The notes under the pieces were generated by a model, which was not told the DNA's origin, did not search any database, and saw only the letters and a list, made by a program, of their open reading frames with translations. A stretch of 64,000 nucleotides of DNA, taken from Gari tellinella. Lineage: Eukaryota > Mollusca > Bivalvia > Cardiida > Psammobiidae. The DNA lies in contig OV277874.1 in NCBI GenBank assembly GCA_922989275.2, forward strand, positions 18,836,154 through 18,900,153, read 5' to 3'. Position 1 is the stretch's first letter. Each line of letters starts with the position of its first letter. Position numbers and translations under genes: made by a program. Positions 1 through 11,348 of this stretch are shown piece after piece.

Positions 1-125
1 ATATTGAAGTTCCTATTAGCAAACAGTGTAGACTCTGATCAGACGCCGCTTAGTGCGGCGTCTGATCAGAGTCTACACTGTTTGTCTATGTCCCATTTAT
101 GGGATCGTTGGTACAAATGGGTTGA
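1..125 (+). mobile_element. MITE family K, 3' part
   Basis: Matches copies at 7551-7771 and 36116-36333. Hairpin at 20-84 (arms with GTGTAGACTCTGATCAGACG, tip CCGCTTAGTGCGG). The end ACAAATGGGTTGA is a mutated TTAA terminus. The 5' part is outside the window. Confidence 0.75.
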
Positions 126-559
126 TCTTATTTGATAGGACAAACAAGTTGGTGTCTAATCAAAGGCCGGGATACCCGGCCTCTGACCTGGCTCAAAATT
201 AATGAAAACAATTGTTTTCGCAGAAATCCGGCGTTTTTTGGGGAAATAATGGCGTCTTCCCTACTCCAATTCCGTCTATGGACAATTCCCCACGATATTT
301 ACCAATATCGTTCTTTATCACATAATCTGCGATCTGGGAGTTACATAAAGCGATTGTATAAATATCGTAATCCACTAGTGAAATATCGTTTTTTGGGTCC
401 CGGCCCAACCTGTTCGTCAACAAACGCTGCAAGTAGCGGGACACCAAATGACGTCATTTGCGATGACGTTACCGTAAACAACGTCAGGGTTTGGCGGAAA
501 ATCTTTATAGCAGAAAAAATACAAACTACGGCTTTATGTGATAAATAGAATCTCACATT

Positions 560-680
560 CGTGCTGATTACTTTTCATTCTTAATAAACTCGTTGACTAA
601 AATAAATATGAAGCTCGCCAAGGCTCGCGTCATATTATTTCAGTCAACTCGTTTATTAAAAATGATTAATAATAAACACG
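560..680. repeat. Inverted repeat, family H-like
   Basis: Two arms around AATAAACTCGTTGACT and its complement enclose AAGCTCGCCAAGGCTCG. The same central motif lies between inverted arms at 62648-62836, and its complement CGAGCCTTGGCGAGCTT lies within 17346-17563, so the loop is a family signature. Confidence 0.6.
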
Positions 681-760
681 CATGTAAGATCCTCTATATA
701 TAATGAGCACCCATGTAAGACCCTCTATATATAATGAACACTCATGTAAGATCCTCTATT
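681..760 (+). repeat. Short tandem repeat, about 33-36 bp unit
   Basis: Two full units and a partial one, built on CATGTAAGATCCTCTATATA and TAATGAACAC. It ends in a fragment of a family A terminus (ATTGGGAAAGAATAACG, about 761-780). Confidence 0.7.
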
Positions 761-1035
761 CATTGGGAAAGAATAACGTCTCCTCCTCTGCAAAGTGAAT
801 TTCTACAGAAGTGCACATAACAAATATGCAGAAATGAGATTATATTACAATAATAGTATTCTGGAAATATAGGGATTGGCTTGCATTCTGTAACGGAAGA
901 AAGTTAGACAGAATATTAACATGACAAAACCAAACGTCTGTTATTTTCCTCCCTATTCATATTGCGTCTACATCAAAATTGTCATATGCTAAATACAGTA
1001 CATACAGCCGAGCCGCGTGTAATCGAATCCGAGTA

Positions 1036-1282
1036 ATACTTTCCTCCCTGAAACCTTAAATGGACAGTTCTAATTTTAAATTAAGTCCAGTAAATTTTTG
1101 ACTTTTTAGGGTTGATTTTTACAATATATGTCAAAATGACAACAGTGTAGACCCTGATCAGAGGGCTCCTTATGGAGCCCTCTGATCAGGGTCTATACTG
1201 TTTGCATAGGACAAATGTACTCCTCACATGTAAGCTGTTTGCAAATGACGCATATATGCGTGATTAGGGTTCAAAGAGTTAA
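1036..1282 (+). mobile_element. MITE family C
   Basis: Internal TTTTTAGGGTTGATTTT and GACGCATATATGCGT match the copies at 21900 and 44279. Ends at GAGTTAA (TTAA 1279-1282); the 5' end is eroded. Hairpin at about 1140-1204 with tip GGGCTCC/GGAGCCC. Confidence 0.75.
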
Positions 1283-1540
1283 GGTAGTAAGAACTTGAAC
1301 TTCATTTAGGCTTAAGATCAATTATGAAAATTTCAAATAAATGTGCCCTTTCCCAACTAATGACTCCAAATTTGTATGTATATTTACTATTTGTATAATT
1401 GTTAATGCTGTCCACGGAATTTCTATATAAAACGAACCGAAAATGAATATTTCAACCAATCACCCCTTACATCAAAAATGGACTAATCCTATATATATAT
1501 ATAAGCATGGACAAATCCACTGGGTGCGAATGGGTACATA

Positions 1541-1720
1541 ATTCTCTTTACGTACTGTTTCAGATCCTGTTGCGAATAAAGTGATATCAGATGTGTTAAT
1601 ATTCTCTTTACGTACATGTACAGTTTCAAATCCTGTTGCGAATAAAGTCATATCAAATGGGTACATAATTCTCTTTACGTGCAGTTTCAGATCCGGTTGC
1701 GAATAAAGTGATATCAGATA
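1541..1720 (+). repeat. Degenerate tandem triplication spanning the exon 1 acceptor
   Basis: Three units start at 1541, 1601 and 1668 (periods 60 and 67). Each has ATTCTCTTTACGT, then TTTCAGATCC or TTTCAAATCC, then GTTGCGAATAAAG. The third unit supplies the acceptor and first codons of exon 1; the first two are pseudo-acceptors with intact or mutated AG. Reading through from unit 1 or 2 runs into a frame change and stop. Confidence 0.7.
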
Positions 1721-1860
1721 TAAGCGAGAAGTTAGAACAGAAACAAGCGACTGAAGATCAACAACCCAAGACCTCATTCCAAGCTACAGTAGACATTCCA
1801 GACGAGGGCATACACAAACAGATCTCCACTGGGGACGACGAACAGACTATGAAAGAGTTT
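1685..1860 (+). CDS. Exon 1 (visible) of an unrecognised acidic protein
   Basis: Open frame running from a 3' splice site (GTGCAG ending at 1684, or TTTCAG ending at 1690) to a strong donor GTAAGT at 1861. It encodes about 58 residues, starting SDPVANKVISDISEKLEQ and ending TMKEF; the segment is hydrophilic, acidic and likely helical. If the first acceptor is used the exon enters in phase 1 and leaves in phase 0. The upstream exon must lie before the window or in the first 1.5 kb, where I found no candidate. The acceptor and first coding bases are the third unit of a degenerate tandem repeat (1541-1720). A degraded family A MITE begins about 70 bases after the donor. Coding status is inferred from splice signals and from phase agreement with downstream exons; no family recognised. 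Confidence 0.6.
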
Positions 1861-1930
1861 GTAAGTACAATACACTATTACTTCATACCGTTGAGAAGAG
1901 ACGTTATTATGACGTCATTTGTTACGTCAT

Positions 1931-2150
1931 ATAATGGAAAAGACGTTATTTTTTCCTACCAATTAAAAGCAATCGAAACGCAAACAAAAGATGGCAAAGG
2001 ATGTCTTTTCGACAGTTCTGACTACCCATATTAATCTGAGTGGCAAAAAGGTTTGGAGCCTGATCAGACGCCGGGTTACTGTTTGCATTGGAAATAATAG
2101 TTTTAGCGTAAAACGCGTTTATTGGGAAAGAATAACGCCTTCCCCACATT
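1931..2150 (-). mobile_element. MITE family A, degraded
   Basis: Family A outer parts are present (AAACGCAAAC..., TTTTAGCGTAAAACGCG, GGGAAAGAATAACG) with only the left half of the hairpin (GTTTGGAGCCTGATCAGACG). For family A I use + for copies reading AATAAACGCGTTTACGC first and - for copies reading GTTTAAACGCAAACG first. Confidence 0.7.
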
Positions 2151-2342
2151 AAATACACTTTTACGCTTCTAATTTTGTTCATGTTAAGAAATAAAAGTCC
2201 TCATCTAAGTAGTCCTGAACATTGAACACAAAAGGTACTGGTCAGATCTATAAGTTATGAGTATTTACAAACATCTTGCCAGATGGTAGCCTAAAGCAAG
2301 TAGAAACTACGATTTTTTAACTTGAGTGGCAAATAGTTTCTA

Positions 2343-2630
2343 CAGCGGAGAAAACGTTATTCTTTCACGTTTAAACGCAAACGAAACGCAAACGCAATAC
2401 ACTAAAATGTAGAAAATAATAACTTCCTGACAATTCTGACTATTGATACATGTATTAACAGTAAATAATAGTTTTAGCGTAAACGCGTTCATTGGGAAAG
2501 AATAACATTTTCTCCACTGTAACCATGATCAGGTGCCGGGTTACCCAGCGTCTAATCTGGTTATGAACTGTTTGCTATGAAAGTAACTGATTTAGTGTAA
2601 ACGCGTTCATTGTGAAAGAATAATGTGAAC
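2343..2630 (-). mobile_element. Two adjacent family A MITE fragments
   Basis: 2343-2519 has both termini with TA on each side but lacks the hairpin (about 176 bp). It abuts a 3' half copy (2522-2630) with a decayed hairpin arm (GGTGCCGGGTTACCCAGCG). Confidence 0.7.
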
Positions 2631-3013
2631 TCCAATAGCTGCTTGACCATGGCTCAGTGCGATTTCAATCGAAGCCCTTATTTTATCACCTTAAAATCTA
2701 AACCGTGCAAAGCGAAAATAAATTCACGGTTAGCATATCTAAATACCTCAAAATAAACATAAATCCTCAGTTGTGTTCATTTAAATGATCTCAGATCTAA
2801 AATTGAATGATTATTATAAAAGGCTAGAAATTACGAGACACCGTCCTTTGAAATAAGCTCATGTTATTTTATTAGGCTATTCTAACAAAGGAAACGTCAT
2901 ACAACCCGCTTTGTCGCCGGCTTTTAGTCTACAATTATTCTGTTTTATTTCCACCAGCTTGATCGACTAGAAGATAAATTAGCAATATCCGATTTTCTTC
3001 TGACGCTCAAGAA

Positions 3014-3261
3014 ACAGTGGAGAATACGTTATTGTTTTTCCAATAAACGCGTTTGCCCTAAACACCTTTATATCCACTGCAAGTAGTTTGGAGCCTGATC
3101 AGACGCCGGGTTACCCGGCGTCTGATCAGGCTCCAAACTATTTGCCGCTCAGATAGAAAATCATTGACAGAATTGTCTAAAAAGTTATCATTTCTGCCAC
3201 GCGTTTGCGTTTTTTTGGCGGGAAAGAATATTGGCGGGAAATAATAATGTCTTGGCCACTG
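3014..3261 (+). mobile_element. MITE family A, full length
   Basis: CAGTGGAGAATACG to CCACTG, followed by TA. Hairpin 3080-3144 with GGAGCC arms and CCGGGTTACCCGG tip. Internal sequence is moderately diverged. Confidence 0.8.
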
Positions 3262-3570
3262 TACAATCAATTTTCTGTCGGCGAATGTTTCCAGCATTAC
3301 CATCAGTATAGCCCATCCCTGTTGCTATATTTGGACATTATGCTGTAAAGTGAGTGATAGCCGTTAACAATGTTCCCGATATAGACGAGATAAAAACTAA
3401 ATGTACCGGAAATGACATCATTGGCTACATCGGAGTGAAGGCAACAAAATGGCTTCAAGTCATGGGGATAAAAATCGAACTTTGCAGTTATTGTAGGGAA
3501 GTCGGCATTGCAGTCAGCTTAGATTTTTAAACCGTCGTGTAAAAGCCTTAATAATTCAATATAAGATTCT

Positions 3571-3633
3571 AACAGTTTGAAAACTGATCGAACGCCGAGT
3601 TACGCAGCGTATGATCTGCATCCTTACTGTTTG
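3571..3633. repeat. Degenerate type-1 hairpin
   Basis: AACAGTTTGAAAACTGATCG to CTTACTGTTTG, with several unpaired positions. Parent MITE family not resolved. Confidence 0.5.
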
Positions 3634-3751
3634 AAAGTTATAGTCAAATAGAATTCAGCTCGATTACAGCTCAGTCAGCTAAAACGGTCGTCATGAAGAT
3701 TGGATAAACATAATGTTACTTAATCGTAAAACTTAAATTACGCATTTTATA

Positions 3752-4026
3752 CAGTGGAGAATACTTTATTCTTTCCCTATACAGTGGAGAAAACGTTATT
3801 CTTTCCCAATAAACGAGTTTGCGCTAAAACTATTATTTCAAATACAAACAGTTTGGAGCCAGATCAGACGCCGGGTAACCCGGCGTCTGATCAGGCTCCT
3901 TACTGTTTGCCACCAAGATAAACATGAATTATCAGAATCGTCCAAAGTTGTACTTTTCTACGTTTTAGTGCTTTGCGTTTGCGTACGTTTGCGTTTAAAC
4001 GGGAAAGAATAACAGATTCTCCACTG
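3752..4026 (+). mobile_element. MITE family A with a second 5' terminus in tandem
   Basis: A 28-base 5' terminus (3752-3779) is followed by TA and a complete element (3782-4026). Hairpin 3845-3909. This suggests insertion at the terminus of an older copy followed by loss of the rest. Confidence 0.8.
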
Positions 4027-4076
4027 TATGTGTAAACTGTTTGACATTTCTCACGATTCATTTTTATTTTGAGTAG

Positions 4077-4206
4077 CAAACAGTTTCTGACTCTGATCAG
4101 ACGCCGGGTTACCCGTCGTCTGAGCTAAGTCTAAAACTGTTTGCATTTGAAACAATAGCTTTAGAGTAAATGCTTTTATTGGGAAAGAATAGCGTTTTAT
4201 CCACTG
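4077..4206 (-). mobile_element. MITE family A, 3' half
   Basis: Hairpin 4077-4143 then TTTGAAACAATAGCTTTAG and GGGAAAGAATAGCG to CCACTG. The 5' half is missing. Confidence 0.7.
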
Positions 4207-4215
4207 TAAATATTA

Positions 4216-4390
4216 ATTTAGAATATGCATTTATCAGGGCTGCAGATAGAGGGAGTATTTCAGAAACTAAAATCTTTATTTCTGCTTGAAACCCTTTGCT
4301 ATCACTACTCATTTATATTGTCACTTCGAGACAACTGTAATAAGTACTAATAACATACAATTTGGTGCTTGAATGCATGAATGAAGAGTA
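4216..4390 (+). mobile_element. Family G element, degraded
   Basis: Shares AGGGAGTATTTCAGAAACT, ACTACTCATT and AATTTGGTGCTTGAATG with the better copies at 24899 and 34660; the central palindrome is eroded. Confidence 0.55.
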
Positions 4391-4539
4391 TGTTGGATTT
4401 TTACATCCTAAAGAGAACAAGTGAGGATGTTTTGTACCGATCATGTTTTTATGAGGCCATAAGCACTACAATGCTACAAGAAAATCATTTATCCAACTAT
4501 ACACCATCTGTTTTCAGTCTCCTTAACACTATTTATATA

Positions 4540-4753
4540 TTAACCATTAGCCTGCCACTCACAACTATAGCTCCATATGCAAACAGCTTGGATCCGGATG
4601 AGACGCCGAGTAACTCGGCGTCTCATCCGGATCCAAGCTGTTTGACACTCAGACAACATTTTCAGCAATTTTGAGCAACTTTGAAGCACTTTGAAACTTG
4701 AAACAGACGAGAAATATAGCAGACGACAATTTATTTGGCGGGCTAAGGGTTAA
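4540..4753 (+). mobile_element. MITE family B
   Basis: TTAACCATTAGCC to GGCTAAGGGTTAA, TTAA at both ends. Hairpin 4580-4644 is perfect but differs from the usual sequence on both arms: GGATGAGACG and CGTCTCATCC instead of TGATCAGACG and its complement. Confidence 0.8.
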
Positions 4754-5009
4754 AAAGAAGAAACCGAAAAGGTTATATTACATGTATACTTGGTTCCAAT
4801 GCGTTGGCGTTTCGTTTGATTTAAACCAGAATGAATAACGCTTTCTCTAGAGAAGTCGGCGATATTTTTCTAGTATGAAAGCCAATATCGAATTGACACA
4901 GTGACATTTTGAGTTCGAAATGAAATTATTGCGCCTGATGTCGCAAACGCTTGTTTCCGACTTTTATTACCCAGGCACTCCTACAGAAAACGTCATTGGA
5001 GAGAATTAA

Positions 5010-5415
5010 ACTGTTTGGGAGGCTGGGGTGGTACATTGGGGAGACATTGGGGTACATTGGGGAGACATTGGGGGTACATTGGAGAGCATTTATAACCGTG
5101 TTTGATACATGTAGGCTGAGGTGATACATTGGGGAGACAATGGGTAACATTGGGGAGACAATGGGGTACATGGGGGGGGGGTACATTGGGGAGACATTTG
5201 GGTACATTGGAGAGACATTGGGGTACATTGGAGAGAAATAACTGTTTGAAATGGCTTGGATGGTGCATTGGGGAGACATTGGGGTACCATGGAAATACAT
5301 TGGGGTACATTGGAGAGAAATAAATGTTTGAAATGGCTAGGGTGGTGCATTGGGGAGACATTGGGGTACATTGAAGATAATTTATAACCGTGTTTGGTGC
5401 ATGTAGGTTGAGGTG
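5010..5415 (+). repeat. Minisatellite, about 21 bp unit in higher-order blocks
   Basis: Basic unit TACATTGGGGAGACATTGGG. Blocks of it alternate with AACTGTTTGAAATGGC and TTTATAACCGTGTTTG spacers, giving a higher-order period of roughly 100 bases. Open frames over it (MYPNVSP repeats) are a by-product. Confidence 0.85.
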
Positions 5416-5420
5416 GTACA

Positions 5421-6000
5421 CGAGAGTTGTTAAAAAAAGTAATGCTACTTGATCAATAACTTCAAAAATATAAGTGCAAAATGCATATGTTATATATCAT
5501 TTTAAAAAGCAATTCTTTGCCTACGCGATGGTATAATGCACGACATGATCACATAACTCAAAAAGTCACAACATGAACCTAAACGACCCCTACTCGATGA
5601 CACTGGACCTTTTTGTGTATTGTTGCGGCAATTGTCTGAAAAATGTTTGATACTATAAGTATTATTGCAGCACTATTATTTTGAATAAATTTTGAAACTT
5701 TCTGTAAAAGAAAAATAATACTATTATGCAAGCACTACACCGTTTAATATGTTATTATTCTATAAAATATACAAAATACATGTTTAACTAATACTAAACA
5801 CGTACTTAAAATATCATAAAAGAAATAATCTACTGTTATGTATAAAAGTAGATGGTGAAAGCACAAACTCATTTTTGATATTAAACCAGAGTATAATTAA
5901 ACCGTTGACGTAGTGCTTATGTTTTAAAATCAAAAGGTATAGATATACCGATCAACAACAATTAACGTGTGTCGTTGAAATGATGAAGAACTGTATTGCG
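5421..6000. other. AT-rich intron DNA, nothing recognised
   Basis: No repeat family, splice-bounded exon or RNA gene seen, apart from unit 1 of a 43 bp direct repeat near 5982-6002. Confidence 0.5.
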
Positions 6001-6002
6001 TA

Positions 6003-6248
6003 CAGTGGAGAATCTGTTATTCTTTCCCAATAAACGCGTTTACGCTAAAACTATTATTTCAATTACAAACAGTTTGGAGCCAGATCAGACGCCGGGTAAC
6101 CCGGCGTCTGATCAGGCTCCAAACTGTTTGCCACCAAGATAAAAATGAATTATCAGAATTGTCCAAAAGTTGTTCTTTTCTACGTTTTAGTGCATTGCGT
6201 TTGCGTACGTTTGCGTTTAAACGGGAAAGAATAACAGATTCTCCACTG
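6003..6248 (+). mobile_element. MITE family A, full length, inserted in a tandem duplication
   Basis: TA on both sides; hairpin 6066-6130. Flanks GATGAAGAACTGTATTGCGTA and TATTGACGCTCTCGTTATAA recur joined, without the element, at 6272-6314. That copy reads GCGTATATTGACG, the exact empty site. Confidence 0.92.
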
Positions 6249-6503
6249 TATATTGACGCTCTCGTTATAAACGATGAAGAACTGTATTGCGTATATTGAC
6301 GCTCTCGTTATAAACGATGTAGACAGCTCCTTCAGGATAATGTCATTTTCTCTATACTACTATCCAATGGATCGTGATTGGAATGAATAGATTCATATCA
6401 TCCCCTATGGCTCCGTTGTCATGGTAACCCGAAGGGTTCGTCAGGTTCAGTGTAAAACTATTAGTGTCAATGTTTACATTAAAATCTCGTTAAAACTATC
6501 ATG

Positions 6504-6750
6504 TTAACCCTTTAACTCTCAATGACGTCATAAAGCGCGTTTGAAAACAGTTTTGATCCTGATCAGACGCCGCGTAACGCGGCGTCTTATCAGGATCAAA
6601 ACTGTTTGCCACTTGTTTTGAAATTACGTCAGTTATACTACCTTAAATCTAAGTTTGAAACGATATTGCAGATAACAATATTAAAGCAGACGACAATATA
6701 GCGGTGAAGGGGTAAAAATCTCACGATAAATGTGATCATGAAAGGTTTAA
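6504..6750 (+). mobile_element. MITE family B with CRE-like site
   Basis: TTAACCCTTT to AAAGGTTTAA. TGACGTCA at 6533-6540; hairpin 6544-6608 (TTTTGATCC arms, one mismatch); internal GCAGACGACAATA is typical of the family. Confidence 0.85.
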
Positions 6751-6942
6751 TATATGGCGGTGCTGAGGATAGGTTGCCGCTTGTCGGTAGCGTAAAGCAA
6801 GGGTACCAGTATGTGACTACTTAACTCTTTCGCTGACAAATTAATCGTGAAATGTTTACCCCTTCACCGTTAAGTTTTCGTCTGCTTTAATTTTAGTATT
6901 TGCAAGATTGTTTTAATGTAAGACTCAATGTAGTATGACTAA

Positions 6943-7188
6943 CAGTGGAGAATCTGTTATTCTTTCCCGTTTAAACGCAAACGTACGCAAACGCAAAGCA
7001 CTAAAACGTAGAAAAGAACAACTTTTGGACAATTCTGATAATTCTTGTTTATCTTGGTGGCAAACAGTTTTGAGCCTGATCAGACGCCGGGTTACCCGGC
7101 GTCTGATCTGGCTCCAAACTGTTTGCACTGCAAATAATAGTTTTAGCGTAAACGCGTTAATTGGGAAAGAATAACAGATTCTCCACTG
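6943..7188 (-). mobile_element. MITE family A, full length
   Basis: Near-consensus; hairpin 7061-7124. The left flank is AA instead of TA, the right flank TA. Confidence 0.9.
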
Positions 7189-7550
7189 TAAAACATATCG
7201 ATACGAGTCATACTACATTTAATCTTACTTTTCTCATCAGAATCTTTACTGTTTGTCACACATGTATTGCAATACATGGACAAAACAACCATAAGTTGTC
7301 AAAATGGGATTTTCAATTTGAAATTTAAGGGAGAAAAGGGTTATGGTACTATACATATATATACAAAATGTAACACCATGCAGCTATGTGTTTTTCCTTT
7401 GAGCTATTTGATCTTGTCACATTCCTGTATTGCAATCGGAGTCACATGGGACTCGACAATCTAAAATGAAAGAGATGTATCAATCTGCTATTACATCGGC
7501 ACTTTTGTTCTATGTTTTTGTCCGCACTGAACCCTTGTGGCGACATAAAT

Positions 7551-7771
7551 TTAACCCATTTGCGCCAAGTGGATTCTTCCATGTTAATATATTGGATTAG
7601 TCTATTTTTTATAAAAAGGATGCCTGGTCAAAATGTTCATTTTGTTTTATATTGAAATTCCTATCAGCAAACAGTGTAGACTCTGATCAGACGCCGCATA
7701 ATGCGGCGTCTGATCAGTCTACACTGTTTGCCTATGTCCCATATATGGGATCGTGGGAACAAATGAGTTAT
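7551..7771 (+). mobile_element. MITE family K
   Basis: TTAACCCATTTGCGCC to ACAAATGAGTTA; TTAA left, TTAT right. Hairpin 7668-7730 with GTGTAGACTC arm, and two bases lost from the right arm. Confidence 0.8.
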
Positions 7772-9040
7772 CGTTATTGAGGTGTTTCGCTCCTAATTAG
7801 ATCGGACCGATGCCTGTCAATATCGGTACTTTACGGAAAGCGATCGGTCATTCTCGTCAACAGACGGGACGCACCGAACAGTGTTCGAGAACAGTTCTGG
7901 ACGTTTCGTCAGTAAACAAAGAGTCCCGATTTTAAGAGTCCCGATACTGACACCATTGGTCGATCTTGTTAGGAGCACACTGTATTGTGATAAAACATAT
8001 GCTTCCAACTATCCTCTCACACGTTTAGATATTACCAAATATGTAGAACACCCTGTTAATAGAGCTGTAACTTAATCAAACCATTTTAACCTTTACGAAA
8101 ATTAAGTTTCATAAAATCAACACTAAGTTAATTGACTTCCATGAATTTTCCCCCGAATAACATCTCAAATGTTTTGCCTTATGAATATTCCCAGTACAGT
8201 AACGCTGAATTATAACTAAATCCTTGGAACAGCCGAATTCCATTGGTTATTTTTCTCATTTCGTTATACCAGATCCATTTTTCTATACGTTAATTAGAGA
8301 TGTAGAATACGTTTTATTAATCTTTATTATACCAAATATTTCCTTACATCAAGTATGTACTTCGTTATATCAAAGTTCGTTTTAAGCGAGATTCGCTGTA
8401 CCAGTCAACACCTTTTAGTCTCCAATAAAACGAATTTAGAAAGACATAGTAGAATACGTCATTTAGCTTAACACAGAATCGGGAGCTTTCTGTATAACTT
8501 TGATTCTATATTAAGGTTCAACTTGCATTTAGAAACCATTCTGTAACAACGACAATACTGTTCTACATGGAATAATCGAGTAAGACCGGAGTGACTGTAT
8601 TGTCGCTAAGATACATCACCTTGACTGTCGCTGTGTTAATTCGAGAATCGTGGAGATCTTTACATGAATTTCAATTTTTATAATTACTTTTATTTCTTCA
8701 GGGTGATTGAACGTAATTTACTTTGGCGGAGAAAATTTAATTGAACGGGGCCTACAGACATGAGCCCGTGCTTGATTTTCATTCCTGACTCTAGAATGAC
8801 GTCGGCTTAAGTGTCGTCTGTTGAAAGTTAATGTCGTCTGTGCCATTAAATATGTTCTATCATTTATACAAAGAATTGGCTTGCCGCCTGGTCTAAACAT
8901 ATTCCATTTTCTAATCTAATCCAAAACTACTTTTTTATTTTTCGATTTTGTAGCTTTTCCTTCATTGCACTTTTGCCAAATTGCTTTCGTCTGCTTTACC
9001 AATTTCACCGCAAATACATCATCTACTTTAATGTTGTTGT
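7772..9040. other. Intron DNA without recognised features
   Basis: Includes short frames on both strands around 7817-8075 and 8718-8900 that lack splice support. AT-rich, no clear repeats. Confidence 0.4.
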
Positions 9041-9049
9041 CTACCATAT

Positions 9050-9180
9050 TGTTTCTATTCAGATCTAATGCAGTACGACTAAAATAGCAATAAAAATGCA
9101 AAACAATAAGGTTCATGATCAGACGCCGCGTTGCGCGGCGACTGAGCTGGATACAAAATGTTCTTAACAATTCGAACTGA
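9050..9180. mobile_element. MITE family B, degraded
   Basis: AGATCTAATGCAGTACGACT internal motif and a decayed hairpin with CGCCGCGTTGCGCGGCG tip. Confidence 0.5.
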
Positions 9181-9521
9181 ATTTTAAAAAAAAGGAATTT
9201 GAAGTCTTCATTGTCGGGCCAATCAATATTGCGAAGGGAGTTTTTTTCTCTCATAGATTGTCCATCAGTTGAAGACCTTTACTGCAGAAAGTCTTCGCCA
9301 CGGATAAAAGTCACCCCAGGCGGCTTCATTAATGTGCGCAAACGCCTGAAGGGTACCTAATTTCCTGAACCAATGTTTACGCGTAACAATTAAGTGTTAC
9401 ACCGCCATAGCTCTTCCGCCGTTGAAAATCGTCTGCATATGTTAAATTATCATCTGCTGTAAATCTATCGTCAGCGAAAAAAAACTCAAAAATTCAAAAT
9501 CAGTTTTTATGGGTGAATGAG

Positions 9522-9769
9522 TTAACCGAATACCCCAGTCTTATTCTATTTTTTTAAACAGATGACCACTTAAAGCAGGTTGAAAGTAAAGCAGAATGTG
9601 CCTAAAGCACATTCTGCTTTACTTTCAGCCTGCTTTAAGCTATCATTTGTTAGAATATAGAAAATATTTCTTATAATATATATTCATGACTGCATAAGTT
9701 GGGATTATTGTTTGTGTATAGGAATAAATTAAAGGCGTAAAAATGCGAATTTATGTGTGAATGGGTTAA
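9522..9769 (+). mobile_element. MITE family D with type-2 hairpin
   Basis: TTAACC to GGGTTAA. Hairpin 9570-9638: TTAAAGCAGGTTGAAAGTAA, tip AATGTGCCTAAAGCACATT. Flanking AGAATATAGAAAATATTTC and GGAATAAATTAAAGGCG are family markers. Confidence 0.85.
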
Positions 9770-10259
9770 GGCAAAATTAATTTATGCTTTCACCAGACAA
9801 CAAGTAAAGTAAAAAGCTCCTTGAGACAAAATCATGTTCTGATAGGATGGATAGATGAATAAGTTTTACGTCACTGCGACACAAAATATGTTATATAGCG
9901 CTGATGAATGATGAGGGTTGGTGAGATGAGATGATGATGCCTCCAGGAAGATGGTTTCGGCTAATGTCATTCGATGCAAAAGCGCACGGGCATGTCTTCC
10001 TTTTAGTTCTTGGCAAAGGAGATGATCTCGGTCTAATAAACAGAATCATTCCCTATCACAATTAAGCCCTAGAACCGAGACAATGTAGGAAGGTTTCTGG
10101 GGTGTTTTTGACAAGGGAAAATGCTCCGATAGTAACGGAAATAAAGCTCCAAGAATTTTAAACATGGATTAGTTATTGCCATATCTGGATCAGAACTGAA
10201 AGCCGATCATACACACCATCTAATAGCCTCAAAATAATGGTCATACCGTGTATTATATA

Positions 10260-10566
10260 CAGCGAAAAGAAGTTATTTGTTCCCCGTTTAAATTACAGCA
10301 AACAAAACGAAAACGCACTGCAATAAAATGTAGAAAATTACATTTTGGGGGAAATTGTGACTTCATGTATTTATTTTATTAGTGTAGTTTAAAAATATTT
10401 TGTTTCTATTTACATAAGGAATTTTTTTATTTTTTTTATTTTGAGTGACAAACAGTTTGGAGCAAGATCAGACGACGGGTTACCCGTCGTCTGATCAGGC
10501 TCCAAACTGTTTGCACTGGAAATGATATTTTTAGTTTATTGGGAAATAATAACGTATTCTCCATTG
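10260..10566 (-). mobile_element. MITE family A, diverged
   Basis: Longer than consensus through T-rich internal DNA. Hairpin 10449-10513 has a paired change in the tip: GACGACGGG and CCCGTCGTC in place of GACGCCGGG and CCCGGCGTC. Confidence 0.75.
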
Positions 10567-10618
10567 TCTAGCTAAATTGCTTTTTGTTTGTCATTCATGC
10601 ATTGCTAAAGTTATCTGA

Positions 10619-10835
10619 TTAACTCCGCTATTGATACTAACATCGTCTGCAAAAAAGTTGTTGTCTGCTTTTAAGAATAGCGTTCAAATTTTGAGCATTT
10701 TACCAGAAAATATATCCATAAGAGTAACAAACAGTTTTGATCCTGATCAGACGCCGATTAAATTGGCGTCTGATCAGGATCCAAACTATTTGTTATCGCC
10801 AGCGTAGTCAAACCAAGGCAGTGAAGGGAGTTTAA
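10619..10835 (+). mobile_element. MITE family B
   Basis: TTAACTCC to GGAGTTTAA. Hairpin 10728-10792 with an altered but still mostly paired tip (CGCCGATTAAATTGGCG). Confidence 0.8.
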
Positions 10836-11030
10836 TAATTGATAATAAGATATGGGAAGAAAATGTCATAGTTTATGACACGCCCACCGATTGGAATTAC
10901 AAAAACCCTCAAAGAATGCAAAAATCATAAAATATCATCATAGTCTTGTCATAAATATTTTTTCTTTGACCTTGACATTTCAGAGAAACCACAAGTAGGA
11001 GTTAAAGCTCATGTCTCTATTTCTATTCTA

Positions 11031-11270
11031 CAGCGGAGCCTAAAGCGTTATTCTTTCTCCTTTAAACGCAAACGAAACGCAAACGCATTGCAATGAATGT
11101 AGAAAATGGCAAATCTTTGGCAATTCTGACTAATAATTTAAATCTGAGTGGCAAATAGTTTGGAGCCTAATCAGACGCCGGGTTACCCGGCGTCTGATCT
11201 GGCTCCAAAATGTTTGCAATGGAAATAATAGTTTAAGCGTAAACGCGTTTATTGGGAAAGAATAACGTTT
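11031..11270 (-). mobile_element. MITE family A, 3' terminus lost
   Basis: TA then CAGCGGAG; hairpin 11152-11216; ends within GGGAAAGAATAACG without a recognisable CCACTG. Confidence 0.75.
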
Positions 11271-11348
11271 TATTTCTATTCTAGCTCTAACTGAATTTCA
11301 AGTTATAGAATAACATCGGAGAAGGCAGTATTCTCTCCCAATCAAAAC

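Noticed and set aside
132..548. 138-residue frame at the window start
   Set aside because: No motif, no Kozak or splice support, and equally long frames overlap on the minus strand.
4926..5421. MYPNVSP-type repetitive proteins on the minus strand
   Set aside because: Overlapping frames produced by the 21 bp minisatellite; all frames are repetitive and none has splice or start support.
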